NCBI GenBank assembly: GCA_000701725.1 | Contig: JNJQ01000001.1 | Span: 274,107 to 338,106 of the forward strand | Direction: 5' to 3' | Length of the DNA: 64,000 nucleotides | Source of the DNA: Erysipelotrichaceae bacterium NK3D112 | GTDB lineage: Bacteria > Bacillota_I > Bacilli_A > Erysipelotrichales > Erysipelotrichaceae | In this document: in pieces, positions 43,451 to 53,321 of the stretch | How positions within the stretch are numbered: the stretch's first letter is position 1 | Layout: the number at the start of each line of letters is the position of its first letter | Translations under genes and position numbers: made by a program | The notes under the pieces: generated by a model | Database searches by the model: none | Told to the model about the DNA's origin: nothing | Seen by the model: the letters and a program-made list of their open reading frames with translations, nothing else

Positions 43451-44233
43451 ATGAAACAATATATCGTCGATGCCTTTACGGATCAGCCGTTTTCGGGAAA
43501 TCCGGCTGCGGTCTGCGTGATGGAACAGTGGCCCTGTGAGGAATCCATGAAGAGACTGGCAAGAGAAAACAATCTTTCCGAAACCGCCTTTATCGTCAAA
43601 GAGGAGGAAGGATATCATCTGCGCTGGTTCACACCGGCAACGGAAGTTGAACTGTGCGGACATGCGACGCTTGCAAGCGCATATGTGATCTTCAATTATT
43701 ACGATACGGATGCGGAAGAAGTCATTTTCAATACAATGAGCGGAAAGCTTATCATCACCCGCAGAAACAATCTGTATCAGATGGATTTTCCGATGTATGA
43801 GCTGAAGGAAATCCCGGTGGATGATCAGATGGAACAGGCCTTCGGTATACGTCCGCTCAAAGCGGTGCTCGGACTCGATCTGGTCTGTGTGTTTGATACA
43901 GAAGAACAGGTTCGAAATATGCGTCCTGATCAGGAATTGCTCACAAAACTTCCGGGCAGGATCCAGAACGCAACCGCGCAGGGCAAAGAGAGCGATTGTG
44001 TCTCCAGAAGTTTCTGTCCCAAACTCGGAATTGTGGAAGATCCGGTATGCGGTTCTGCCCATACACAGATCGCGGCTTACTGGTCGCATGTTCTCGGTAA
44101 GAAGACTGTTCACGCATACCAGGCATCAGAAAGAGGCGGACATCTCTATTGTGAATTAAGGGATGACGGACGGATCAATATCTCCGGTGCCGCAGTGCCT
44201 GTTGCAGTCAGTGAACTCATCGCGAAACTGTAA
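43451..44233 (+). CDS. PhzF-family isomerase/epimerase-like protein
   Basis: 260 aa. VDAFTDQPFSGNPAAVCV opening, the catalytic Glu in NLSETAF (E44), LRWFTPATEVELCGHATLA, and later EDPVCGSAHTQIAAYW. Together these are diagnostic of the PhzF family of diaminopimelate-epimerase-fold proteins. Natural substrate unknown. AGGAG before ATG 43451. Confidence 0.85.
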   Translation: MKQYIVDAFTDQPFSGNPAAVCVMEQWPCEESMKRLARENNLSETAFIVKEEEGYHLRWFTPATEVELCGHATLASAYVIFNYYDTDAEEVIFNTMSGKLIITRRNNLYQMDFPMYELKEIPVDDQMEQAFGIRPLKAVLGLDLVCVFDTEEQVRNMRPDQELLTKLPGRIQNATAQGKESDCVSRSFCPKLGIVEDPVCGSAHTQIAAYWSHVLGKKTVHAYQASERGGHLYCELRDDGRINISGAAVPVAVSELIAKL

Positions 44234-44309
44234 CTGATCAGCGGTGCGAAAGAAATATCATCAGCGTCACTCTGACTTATAATGAAGAAAGAAACGGAGC
44301 AGAAAACAT

Positions 44310-45746
44310 ATGGAATTTGATCTTTCAAAAAGACATTGTTATTACTTCAATGAAATCTCGAAAATCCCTCATGGCAGCCGCAATGAAAAAGCGCTCAGCG
44401 ATTACATTGTCAGTTTTGCGAAGGAACATGGCTTTGCATATCAGCAGGATGAGGTTTTCAATGTGCTGGTTGATAAGCCGGCAAGTCCCGGTTATGAAAA
44501 CTGCGAACCTGTAATACTGCAGGCGCACATTGACATGGTCAATGAGAAGAACAAGGATTCGAATCATGATTTTGAAAAGGATCCGCTGGATTTATATGTT
44601 GATGAGGAAGGCTGGCTTCATGCAAGAGGCACAACCCTTGGCGCGGATGACGGCAGCGGGGCTGCATACATGCTGGCAATCCTGGATGATGAAACACTCA
44701 AACTTCCTCCTGTTCAGTGCATCTTCACAACCATGGAGGAGATCGGCCTGATCGGCGCATCGAGTCTGAAAGCGGAAGACTTCCACGGAAAGAAGCTGAT
44801 CAATCTGGACAGCGGCGGCGAGGTTGAGACAACCGTCAGCTCGGCCGGCGGCGCACGGGCACAGATCATCTGTCCGCTTGAAAAGGAAGCCAATGATCTT
44901 CCTGCATATACTTTATACATCCGTGGGCTGCTTGGCGGTCATTCCGGCGGTCTGATTCATCTGGAACGGGGCAACTCCAATATCCTTGCGGCAAGAATCC
45001 TCAAGGAAATGAGCCTGAACGGAATTGAATATAATCTCGTCCGCTTTAACGGCGGTCTGAAATACAACGCCATTCCAAGAGAAGCGGATGTGACCTTTGT
45101 GTCGGCTGCTCCATATGAAGCCATTGAGTGCTCCATCCGCAAGAGCGAGGCGGCGGTCAAAGAGGAGCTTGAATTCAGCGATCCCGGCTTCAGGGTTGAG
45201 CTTGCAAAGAGTGCAGATGAAGAATGCCGCATGACAAAGAAAGTCACAGACCATATCATCGATTACATGTATCTGATGCCAAACGGTCTGATGCACAGAT
45301 CCATGAAGCTTGAAGGTCTGACCGTCTCCTCCCTGAATGCGGGTGTTGTCATCACCGAAGATGAGCGCTTCATCATTGAGGATCTGATCCGCTCCGCCAT
45401 CACATCCCATACCGACACACTGATTTGTCAGCTTGAGGTATTGGCCTCTGTTTATGGATTTGAAGTCGTTATCGGCGAGCGCTATTCCGGATGGAACTTC
45501 TCGGCAGACTCCGGACTGCGCGAAGTATTGCGCAAGGTGCTTTCAAACAGGGGAAAAGAGCTTGTTGAAAGGGCGACCCATGGCGGTCTTGAAACAGGTA
45601 TCTTCAAAGGCCTGATTCCGGATATGGATATCATCACATACGGTCCGATTGCCTCAGGTGAACACACACCGGATGAAAAACTGGATCTTGCCTCATTTGA
45701 CAGATCTTACGAAATTCTTTGCGAAGTATTGGCAAACTGCAAATAA
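44310..45746 (+). CDS. pepD: Cytosol non-specific dipeptidase (M20C)
   Basis: 478 aa. Opens KRHCYYFNEISKIPHGSRNEKALSDYI. Metal ligands at AHIDMV, LGADDGSGAA, TTMEEIGLIGA, LDSGG and late THGGLETGIF form the full M20C/PepD set. Hydrolyses Xaa-His and other dipeptides in the cytosol. TATAAT at 44278-44283 and ACGGAGC precede ATG 44310. Terminator follows. Confidence 0.9.
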   Translation: MEFDLSKRHCYYFNEISKIPHGSRNEKALSDYIVSFAKEHGFAYQQDEVFNVLVDKPASPGYENCEPVILQAHIDMVNEKNKDSNHDFEKDPLDLYVDEEGWLHARGTTLGADDGSGAAYMLAILDDETLKLPPVQCIFTTMEEIGLIGASSLKAEDFHGKKLINLDSGGEVETTVSSAGGARAQIICPLEKEANDLPAYTLYIRGLLGGHSGGLIHLERGNSNILAARILKEMSLNGIEYNLVRFNGGLKYNAIPREADVTFVSAAPYEAIECSIRKSEAAVKEELEFSDPGFRVELAKSADEECRMTKKVTDHIIDYMYLMPNGLMHRSMKLEGLTVSSLNAGVVITEDERFIIEDLIRSAITSHTDTLICQLEVLASVYGFEVVIGERYSGWNFSADSGLREVLRKVLSNRGKELVERATHGGLETGIFKGLIPDMDIITYGPIASGEHTPDEKLDLASFDRSYEILCEVLANCK

Positions 45747-45769
45747 CATCATTCCCGCTTCATAATATG

Positions 45770-45795
45770 AAAAATCCCGGTCATGCGGGATTTTT
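45770..45795. terminator. Bidirectional terminator
   Basis: AAAAATCCCG pairs with CGGGATTTTT around GTCATG; A-run on one side and T-run on the other. Confidence 0.8.
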
Positions 45796-45878
45796 CAATC
45801 CCACAAACCACAACGAAAGAAATCATCCTGTGATACAATCAGTTTTAGAAATATACTGTTTTTTACAGGGGGATCATT

Positions 45879-47366
45879 GTGTCAGAGAATAATCAAACCT
45901 ACATCAGCCGCACCAGCGGTCTGAAAGCAAAGGACTACATCGGCTATGCCATGGTCGACACCGCCGGATGTCTTGTTTTTGCGCTTGTCACCACACTGCT
46001 TCAGAAGTTCTACACCGATATTTTCCATCTGAGTCCGCTGTTCATCATGATCATGTTTATCGTTGCCAGGGTCTGGGACGGCATCAATGACCCGATCATG
46101 GGAAGAATCTGCGACACGGTGGAACCGGGAAAACACGGACGATACCGCAAATGGATTCTGTACGCCGCTGTACCGCTTTCCATTTCCGCGATCCTGATGT
46201 TCCTCAAGCTCCCCGGCATCGGTGAGGAAGGCAATTATGTTGCAACTTGCGCCTATGCGACATGCACATACATCTTCTTCGGCATGGCATATACGGTGCT
46301 GCAGATTCCTTACGGCTCACTGGCTTCGGTTGTGACCACGGATGCGCATGAGCGCTCCAAGCTGTCCGTATTCCGTTCCATCGGCGCAGCACTGGGTTCC
46401 ATTCCGGTATTGCTGATTGCCAGCTTTGCCTATGCCAACCGTCTTGATGCGGCCGGCAATCCGGTCATCGGCGAAAACGGAAAAGTAATCACCGATATGC
46501 AGTACGGACCGGTCATTAAGGGTGTTGTCATCATGGCAATCGTTTCGTGTGTGATGCTGCTGGTTGCCTTTACGATGAACAAGGAAAGAGTCAAGACAAA
46601 GCCGCAGCCGCCCGCAAAGGGTGCCTGGAAAAAAGCGATCGCGCTGCTGTTCTCAAACCGCGCGTTCGTTTCAATCACAATGGTATCGATGCTGCTGCTT
46701 GCCGGACAGATGTTCACGCAGAGCTTCTATACATATCTGTTTGATGACTATTTCCATGCCAACTGGATGAACCTTGCCACCCAGGCATGCACCTATTCAC
46801 CAATGATCATCTTCATGTTCTTCCTGCCCAAGCTCACCAGTAAAAAGGGTAAGAAGGAAGTTACCGCCATCGGTATGACAATCGCCGCCGCGGCCAATCT
46901 GGTTCTCTTCTTCTTAAGAGGAATGGATCCTTCCAAACTCTTATGGATTTTCCTGGCGATGAACTTCTTAAGCGGATGCGGACTGACCACGCTGGTCATG
47001 CAATTATGGGCGATGGTGACCGATGCGATCGATGATATCGAAGTCAAAACAGGCAGCCGTGATGACGGCACCGCGTATTCGGTCTTCAACCTGTTCCGCA
47101 AGGTCGGTCAGGTACTGGCTGCGGTCTGTGTCAACGGCGCACTGCTCGGAATGAATTACAAATATGAAAAAGGCGCCGTGCAGACGCTTTCCAACCTGAA
47201 GATCATGTATGATCTCGGCACCCTGATTCCGGCAGTGATGTTCGGCATTATGGCGCTCATTCTCTTTGTTTACTATCCGCTCTCAAAGAGTAAAACAGAA
47301 GAGCTCCAGGTCATGAAAGAACTGAAGCTCAAGGAATCCTACGAAAAGAAGGAAATTGAAATTTAA
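45879..47366 (+). CDS. GPH-family sugar:cation symporter (MelB-like)
   Basis: 495 aa, 12 transmembrane helices. Opens KAKDYIGYAMVDTAGCLVFALV, then VARVWDGINDPIMGRICD, the GPH/MelB signature with key Asp residues in helices 2-4, and TKSGSRDDGTAYSVFNLFRKVG late. GTG start behind GGGGGATC, with an extended -10 at 45834-45839. Convergent with a GH31 gene (3-bp overlap), so it likely imports an alpha-glycoside that the GH31 product cleaves. Confidence 0.85.
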   Translation: MSENNQTYISRTSGLKAKDYIGYAMVDTAGCLVFALVTTLLQKFYTDIFHLSPLFIMIMFIVARVWDGINDPIMGRICDTVEPGKHGRYRKWILYAAVPLSISAILMFLKLPGIGEEGNYVATCAYATCTYIFFGMAYTVLQIPYGSLASVVTTDAHERSKLSVFRSIGAALGSIPVLLIASFAYANRLDAAGNPVIGENGKVITDMQYGPVIKGVVIMAIVSCVMLLVAFTMNKERVKTKPQPPAKGAWKKAIALLFSNRAFVSITMVSMLLLAGQMFTQSFYTYLFDDYFHANWMNLATQACTYSPMIIFMFFLPKLTSKKGKKEVTAIGMTIAAAANLVLFFLRGMDPSKLLWIFLAMNFLSGCGLTTLVMQLWAMVTDAIDDIEVKTGSRDDGTAYSVFNLFRKVGQVLAAVCVNGALLGMNYKYEKGAVQTLSNLKIMYDLGTLIPAVMFGIMALILFVYYPLSKSKTEELQVMKELKLKESYEKKEIEI

Positions 47367-49372
47367 ACTTTCTCAAACCATACTGGAAGATCACAGGGGG
47401 CACAGGGCACACAAAGCTCTGTGCCTTTTTGGATTGTTTCACCCTCACCGCGCAGCTTCCATCCATCCGCAAATGAAGGAAGGGTTACTTTGACTTCACT
47501 GACACCTTCATCAAAGACGGGACATGCAAAGATGTTCTCACCGCACATATAGCAGTCCGCCTCACGGTCATAATCAGGCTGTTTCAGAAAGACCGGATAA
47601 ATCAGAGGCATATTCTCCTTCACACATCTTTGCATCTGTTCAAAGAGATAAGGCACGAGTTTTTCACGCAGGCCGAATAACTTTCTGACTTCATCCATCA
47701 GATCCTCATACAGCCAAGGCATGGTCGAAGGCTCACCCGGTTTCCAGGAATGCAGCGTGAAACGCGGTGTGAATATGCCGTACTGAAGCCATCTCAGAAA
47801 CAGCTCACGGTCCGGGGAAGGGCCTGAGAAACCGCCGATATCCTGACCGAAGAAACAGAAGCCGGAAAGGGACATGGTCATTGCCTGATAATGATTGAAG
47901 CGCAGATCCCTGAAATCCGTATAGTTGTCACCGGTCCAGGTGGTCGCATATCTCTGCGTGCCGGCGGCTGCGCAGCGGCTGATCATCATCGGAATTTCAT
48001 CATTGTGCGTTTCATAGTAGACTTCACGGCCTGCCTTTGCCATCAGCTGGGAAAACAGCGGACGGATCAGTCTTGCCTTAACCGGCTTGCCGAAACCATA
48101 TGCAAAGATATCCTTGTCCCAGACATCATATTCATTGTTGTCATTCCAGAGATTGCAATAACCGTATTTCACCAGGTTTTCCCTGACGCATTCCTTCCAG
48201 AATTCATAAGCATCCGGATTGGTGAAATCAAGATAGGATGCCATACCGCCCCAGAACGGGAAAACTGCAGGGGAGCCATCCTGATAATGCAGGAACCAGC
48301 CGTTGGCAGCGATGGTTTCATAGAAAGGATGATCATTCAGAAATGCAGGTTTGATATTGGGCATGATCTCAAGTCCGTGCGCTCTGAAATAATCGCTCAG
48401 TCCTTTCGGAGAAGGAACTTTATCCGTATTCCAATGGAAGACGCATCGTTTATCACCGATCTGTGTATAGCCGCTGGATAAATAGAATCCGCCGGCTTTG
48501 ATGCTGTTCTCCTCACATTTTGAAACAAAGCCTCTTAACTGCTCATCCGCATTTGGCGCATCGGTATATTCCATTGTGCTGCCGCAATAACGGAAAGCCC
48601 ACTTTGGAACCATGGCAATCCCGCCGCACATCGCATTGAAACGCTGAATGATTTCAGCGGGTGTTCCAGTGATCAGATAGAACACCATGTTTTCTTCTTC
48701 ATAGCGGATCGAGTTGAACGGTTCAAAGTAATTGTCATGTTCCGCGCCGAAATTGATGCGGCCGTTGCTGTAAGTGTCATAGAAGAGTCCGTAAGCGCCG
48801 GCATTGTTTTCACAGATATAGAAGGGCAGATGCTTGTAAAGCGGATCGGAGTATTCCGCTTTGAAGCCCATCGCATCCCCGGTGCCAAGATCAAAACTTC
48901 TGCCGTTCTTGTTCACGTGTCCGCTCTTGTCGCCAAGACCGTAGATCTTCTGATCCTCCTCACGTCTTGTAAAGTGGACGGAACCGTCTCCGAGCTCACC
49001 GTCAAAATTGTAGGCGAGCCCGCTTCTGTCCTGATAGACGATGCCTTTATCATTCTGTGCACTGATGCGGAAATTCATCAGCTCAATACTGAATTTCAAC
49101 CCGGCATGTTCAAAATGAACGATTCCGTTTTCTTCTTTGATCTCAGGTGCTTCGATTTGAAAACCGTCCGCGGACAGTTTGTTTCTGCCTTCAGAAGGGC
49201 AGGTTCCTTCCGGCGCAATGCACCAGGTTGGCAGAAGCTGATCATGGTCTTTGATCAGTGCCATGCGCAATATATGCTCAAAGAAATCCAGACGCATCAG
49301 AAGATTGTCCGATTCATATTCCAGAAAGCTGCCGCCGTTTTGTTTTAATGTAAACAGATGTCTGAATTTCAT
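47363..49372 (-). CDS. GH31 family alpha-glycosidase
   Basis: 669 aa. Catalytic nucleophile segment LWNDNNEYD and the acid/base TWTGDNYTD, with DQKIYGLGDKSG and ISGFCFFGQDIGGF as GH31 landmarks. The nucleophile segment replaces the usual WxDMNE with WxDNNE. No signal peptide, so cytosolic; probably alpha-glucosidase or xylosidase. Shares a 4-bp overlap with the carboxylesterase upstream, forming a - strand operon convergent with the symporter. Confidence 0.85.
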   Translation of the reverse strand: MKFRHLFTLKQNGGSFLEYESDNLLMRLDFFEHILRMALIKDHDQLLPTWCIAPEGTCPSEGRNKLSADGFQIEAPEIKEENGIVHFEHAGLKFSIELMNFRISAQNDKGIVYQDRSGLAYNFDGELGDGSVHFTRREEDQKIYGLGDKSGHVNKNGRSFDLGTGDAMGFKAEYSDPLYKHLPFYICENNAGAYGLFYDTYSNGRINFGAEHDNYFEPFNSIRYEEENMVFYLITGTPAEIIQRFNAMCGGIAMVPKWAFRYCGSTMEYTDAPNADEQLRGFVSKCEENSIKAGGFYLSSGYTQIGDKRCVFHWNTDKVPSPKGLSDYFRAHGLEIMPNIKPAFLNDHPFYETIAANGWFLHYQDGSPAVFPFWGGMASYLDFTNPDAYEFWKECVRENLVKYGYCNLWNDNNEYDVWDKDIFAYGFGKPVKARLIRPLFSQLMAKAGREVYYETHNDEIPMMISRCAAAGTQRYATTWTGDNYTDFRDLRFNHYQAMTMSLSGFCFFGQDIGGFSGPSPDRELFLRWLQYGIFTPRFTLHSWKPGEPSTMPWLYEDLMDEVRKLFGLREKLVPYLFEQMQRCVKENMPLIYPVFLKQPDYDREADCYMCGENIFACPVFDEGVSEVKVTLPSFADGWKLRGEGETIQKGTELCVPCAPCDLPVWFEKV

Positions 49373-50718
49373 GCCTTCGGGTTTCCTTTCGAGATCATAT
49401 TAAACAGCAGTTTCGGCAAAAACACCTTTCCCATGGCGATCCGATCCTGCTGGATGTGAAGGATTTCCGTCTTTCCGTCATGACATGGCTTCCACTTTGG
49501 TCTGTCATAGCCGTTCGGATTGCCGCTTCTTGCAAAGGCGGCGAAATAATCCAGCATCAGTTGAGAAACTTTCTGATCCTTCTTTGTGTAAGGTCTCCAG
49601 GACTGTTCCAGTCTGCCGAACCAGTATCTCAGATCGCATGAATGAAAGCCGAGGTTTTTATCACCCGGCGCATTGATGTCGAAGTAGGCGATATATCCGT
49701 CATTGTCTTTGGCAAACTGATTGCCGACGGATGCCATCAAAGGCGCATACAGGTCGCAGTTTGTGTAGCTGACCATATAGTCCGCTTTGATCGGATTGTG
49801 AATCAGATCTTTGACCGGTGCCTTGATCAATACACCGTCAATGACCGGCATCGTGTTATAAAGGGTGTCTGCCCGTTCATTCTTGAGATTCTGCGCGGCT
49901 GTCAGTATATCCTTGATACTGAGGTTTCTTAAGTCATCCAGTGTTTCGCAGCCGGCATTCTTCATTAACTCAAGCCAGTATTCCCGTGTGCTTTCCGCAT
50001 ATCTCGGGTTGGCGAATTCCGGAAACAGACCGGCTCCAGACATCATAAAGGCCTGCTGGAAAAGACCTTCATTTTCATGATTGAGACAAAGATACTGGAT
50101 TGACATGGCGCCGGCACTCTGACCGCAGACCGTGATGTTCTGATCATCGCCGCCGAATTCACAAATATATTTCTTTACCCATCGCAGCGCACACAGCTGA
50201 TCATCCAGTCCGAAGTTGCCGTCTCTGCCGTATTCCTTATAAATCTCCTCATGGGTCAGATAGCCGAAGATGCCGACTCTGTAATTGATGAATACCGTGA
50301 TGATGCCGCGCTTTGCAAGTGCATAGCCGCGGAAGGGCTCCTCACTGTTGGCACCGGAATTGAAACCGCCGCCATGGATATAGACGATAACCGGACAGTT
50401 ATGAGGATTGCGCGGTGTATAGATATTCAGGTTCAGGCAGTCCTCATCATAATGAAAATCCAGTCCTTCGCGGAACTCACGATGATAGAAAAGACGTTCG
50501 GGATTGTCGAGCTGAGGAAAGTACTGTCTGTATTGCGGACATGCATTGCCGAATGAGGTGGCTTCAAAACCATCTTCAAACTGTTCAACCGGCTCACAAT
50601 AGCGGAAGCGTTCCGCTTTTGCATAAGGAATGCCGAGGAATTCCAGATATTCTTCAGTCTGATTGCCTGTGATTGTGCCAAGGGATGTGTTCAATGATAA
50701 ATGTCTGATTGTTTCCAT
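49369..50718 (-). CDS. Type B carboxylesterase
   Basis: 449 aa. VIVYIHGGGFNSG oxyanion region, catalytic serine in CGQSAGAMS, acidic residue in TNCDLY..., and late FHSCDLRYW with the catalytic His. All the type-B carboxylesterase landmarks are in place and the length is normal. No signal. First gene of the - strand operon with GH31; may deacylate the imported sugar (inference). Confidence 0.85.
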   Translation of the reverse strand: METIRHLSLNTSLGTITGNQTEEYLEFLGIPYAKAERFRYCEPVEQFEDGFEATSFGNACPQYRQYFPQLDNPERLFYHREFREGLDFHYDEDCLNLNIYTPRNPHNCPVIVYIHGGGFNSGANSEEPFRGYALAKRGIITVFINYRVGIFGYLTHEEIYKEYGRDGNFGLDDQLCALRWVKKYICEFGGDDQNITVCGQSAGAMSIQYLCLNHENEGLFQQAFMMSGAGLFPEFANPRYAESTREYWLELMKNAGCETLDDLRNLSIKDILTAAQNLKNERADTLYNTMPVIDGVLIKAPVKDLIHNPIKADYMVSYTNCDLYAPLMASVGNQFAKDNDGYIAYFDINAPGDKNLGFHSCDLRYWFGRLEQSWRPYTKKDQKVSQLMLDYFAAFARSGNPNGYDRPKWKPCHDGKTEILHIQQDRIAMGKVFLPKLLFNMISKGNPKA

Positions 50719-50892
50719 GATTGATCTCTTCTTTCTGTATGATATGAAGAACTGCTGAATACTGTATCCATTCTAACATAAGAGCATCCTTCCCAAGAAA
50801 TGCTCATGATTCTGTATGTTAATGTGATGCTTCAGACGGTGAAGGAACTGAGTTTGGCTGTTTAGAGGAGCAGGTACGGTGCTAAAATACAA

Positions 50893-51937
50893 TTGATATC
50901 ACCGGAAGGAAAATATGTGGTCAATGTGCCGGCGGACAAAGGATCGGATGAATACAACACCTGGAATGTGGGTATCATCAATGAACGGGAAAGCTGGCTG
51001 TATTCCGAAGAGAGCTGGAATGACTACGCCAATGATGATCTCGGCATCCGCGTCAAAGAGGAAGAAGATGAAACGGAAATGGCATATGACAATTTCCCGA
51101 TCAAAGGCTTCTGCATTGTTAACGAAAAGAACCTGAGCACAAGAATCGACGGCACCAAAAACCTCATCATGTACAAGGATCAGGGAAAGACGGAGCTGAA
51201 AGTGCGGTTTAACGGCGATGCGGGCGTCTACCCGGATGAAGATGCGAAGATCACCTGGAAACTTGCCGAAGGCGGTGAAAAGATCATTCAGCTCGAACCT
51301 TCAGACGATGGCTCATATGCGCGCATTACAGAACTTGATGAAGGCAGCACCTATATCTATGTCACGGTGGACGGCATCGGCACAAGCGTGGTCCGCATCG
51401 ACTGTGAGAAGCTTGGTGTCACCTCCATTGAGATCAAAGAAGATGCGGATGTGAGCTATACGGGAGAAGAAATCAGACCGGCTGTGCTGGTTCCCAATGT
51501 GTATGCCGAAGAGATTGAGGAAGGAAAGGATTATATCCTGATCTATGAGAACAATGTGAAATGCGGCATTGCAAAGATCAGGGCGGAAGGCATCGGCGCC
51601 TATCATGATGCAACCGAGGAATACTTCCCGATTGTGCCTGCACAGGCGGAAATCAAAGATGTCACATCCTCATCCTCAAAGGTAAAGGTTACTTTCACTG
51701 ACCAGAGTGAGTTGATATAAAGCGCGCATCCGTGAAAAAGGCACCAAGGACTGGAAAACAGTCAGAGTCGAAGCCGGCAAAACAAGCGCTGAATTCACGA
51801 AACTGAAAAAAGGTGTGACCTATGAGGTTCAGGTCTGCGCATATATTGACACTTCTGAAGCTGCTGAAATGTACTGGAACATTGAAAAGGAATACAGCGG
51901 CAAATACAGTGAGAGCAGAACCGTTGAGTGCAGATGA
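50893..51937 (+). pseudogene. Fragment of a large surface protein, frameshifted
   Basis: No proper start: a TTG at 50893 with no ribosome site opens an acidic beta-rich segment (KYVVNVPADKGSDEY, TWKLAEGGEKIIQLEPSD, YTGEEIRPAVLVPNVYAEEIE), repeat-like Ig/adhesin modules. At 51715-51720 the frame breaks by one extra base; the +1 frame goes on YKARIREKGTKDWKTVRVEAG and EFTKLKKGVTYEVQVCAY, a fibronectin type III-like module, to TGA 51935-51937. The N-terminus and wall anchor are missing; clearly a relic. Confidence 0.7.
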
Positions 51938-52098
51938 GCACTTCATGCATGGTTCATTAAAGCATTCATGACTCAGCAGCACGGTATCGTAAGAGCCGGG
52001 CTTTCATTGCGCACATACCCTGACAGCAATGGAAATCTTTTGCCCGGACAAATGCCATATTATAATTTCTTAATATCATGAATTGTATGGAGGTGTGT

Positions 52099-52293
52099 AT
52101 GAAGAGACTCGAAGCGTTTGAGAAAATGCTGAATGATATCAGACAGCAGGCGGAATATGAAAAGAAAGAAATGGCAAAGCTCGCTGCAGCCGGAAAGGAT
52201 AAAACCGCCACATACCGCCAGTACCAGGCCAACCGGGTAATCTATACAAAACTGCTGAACAAATACCGCGAATACGGACTTCTTGACGAATAA
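52099..52293 (+). CDS. Small coiled-coil protein
   Basis: 64 aa from ATG 52099, 5 bp after GGAGG (an upstream in-frame ATG at 52078 lacks a site). Highly charged amphipathic helix KRLEAFEKMLNDIRQQAEYEKKEM followed by a second helix. TATAAT at 52061-52066. No family recognised; plausible as a real small gene because of its own promoter and ribosome site. Confidence 0.65.
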   Translation: MKRLEAFEKMLNDIRQQAEYEKKEMAKLAAAGKDKTATYRQYQANRVIYTKLLNKYREYGLLDE

Positions 52294-52378
52294 TAACGCG
52301 AATGCCGCAGGCGCATTCACCGTGAATGATGGACCGCTGCTTTGCGGATGGTGATATTTCAGTTACCATCAGAGGTGA

Positions 52379-52407
52379 TTGAAAGCGTAAAACTGAAACA
52401 ATATAAT
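52379..52407 (+). promoter_or_regulatory. Promoter of the alpha/beta hydrolase gene
   Basis: TTGAAA at 52379-52384, 17-bp spacer, TATAAT at 52402-52407, 44 bp before ATG 52451. Confidence 0.65.
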
Positions 52408-52450
52408 GAATGCAGTCTGATGATATTCAGATAATCAACAAAGGTATTCT

Positions 52451-53161
52451 ATGATTAAGAAAATCCTGATCTGTCTTTCAGTTATAAGTCTGGTGCTGAT
52501 CAGCGGCACAGGCATCTATCTCAGCAATTATTATCACGCGGATGAAACAGCCCTTGAAGCATTGCAGTCTGATGGGAATGTGCGTATCTCTGAAACGGAC
52601 TACGGCTGGCTGTTTGACGGTCCTTCCGATACGGATGCATTGATTTTTTATCCCGGCGCAAAGGTTGAGGAGTCATCCTACGCACCGCTTGCCCGTAAGC
52701 TTGCGGAAAAGGGGATGGATGTGTGTCTGGTTAAAATGCCGGCAAGAATGGCAATTTTAGACGCCAACAAAGCGGAAGAGGTCATGAAACAATACGATTA
52801 TGATCACTGGTATATCGGCGGTCATTCCCTTGGCGGAGTCAGCGCATCCTCATTTGCATCAAAACATACCGGTGAACTGGATGGGGTGGTTCTGCTCGCA
52901 TCCTATTCCACTTCAAAGCTTGATGACAGTCTCAATGTCATCTCTGTATACGGCTCTGATGACACTGTGCTGAATCTTGATGCCTATGAGAAAAACAGTT
53001 CAAACCTTCCTGAGGACACCGAAGAACATATCATCGACGGCGGCAACCATGCCCAGTTCGGCTCCTATGGAGAACAGAAAGGCGATGGCAAAGCACAGAT
53101 AGATACCGAAGATCAGATTGAACTGACAGCTGAGTACATACTTGAGGATACCCGGGATTAA
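52451..53161 (+). CDS. Membrane-anchored alpha/beta hydrolase
   Basis: 236 aa. N-terminal hydrophobic helix (residues 5-25, signal anchor), then an esterase/lipase fold with ALIFYPGAKVEE, nucleophile GHSLGGVS (Ser near 127), acid in YGSDDTV, and His in GGNHAQFG. Its position outside the membrane is implied by the anchor. The terminator begins within its last codons. Confidence 0.8.
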   Translation: MIKKILICLSVISLVLISGTGIYLSNYYHADETALEALQSDGNVRISETDYGWLFDGPSDTDALIFYPGAKVEESSYAPLARKLAEKGMDVCLVKMPARMAILDANKAEEVMKQYDYDHWYIGGHSLGGVSASSFASKHTGELDGVVLLASYSTSKLDDSLNVISVYGSDDTVLNLDAYEKNSSNLPEDTEEHIIDGGNHAQFGSYGEQKGDGKAQIDTEDQIELTAEYILEDTRD

Positions 53162-53187
53162 ACAGATTATCCCGTGTATCCTTTTTT
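53146..53187 (+). terminator. Rho-independent terminator overlapping the hydrolase stop
   Basis: GGATACCCGGGAT pairs with ATCCCGTGTATCC (one mismatch) followed by TTTTTT. The 5' arm contains the last codons of the gene. Confidence 0.8.
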
Positions 53188-53321
53188 CGCTTTACGCAAG
53201 GATCCTGAAATGTCCATGCACACGCAAAGTGCTTACAATCCGCAATCATGAATCTGAAATATAAATGAATGATGAACGCATGTTAAAATGCGATTGTACA
53301 CAGTTCGAAGGAGAACATCAT

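Noticed and set aside
48737..49348. 203-codon open frame on the + strand, and 47891-48481 likewise
   Set aside because: Both are inside the GH31 gene on the opposite strand, whose catalytic segments fix the true frame.
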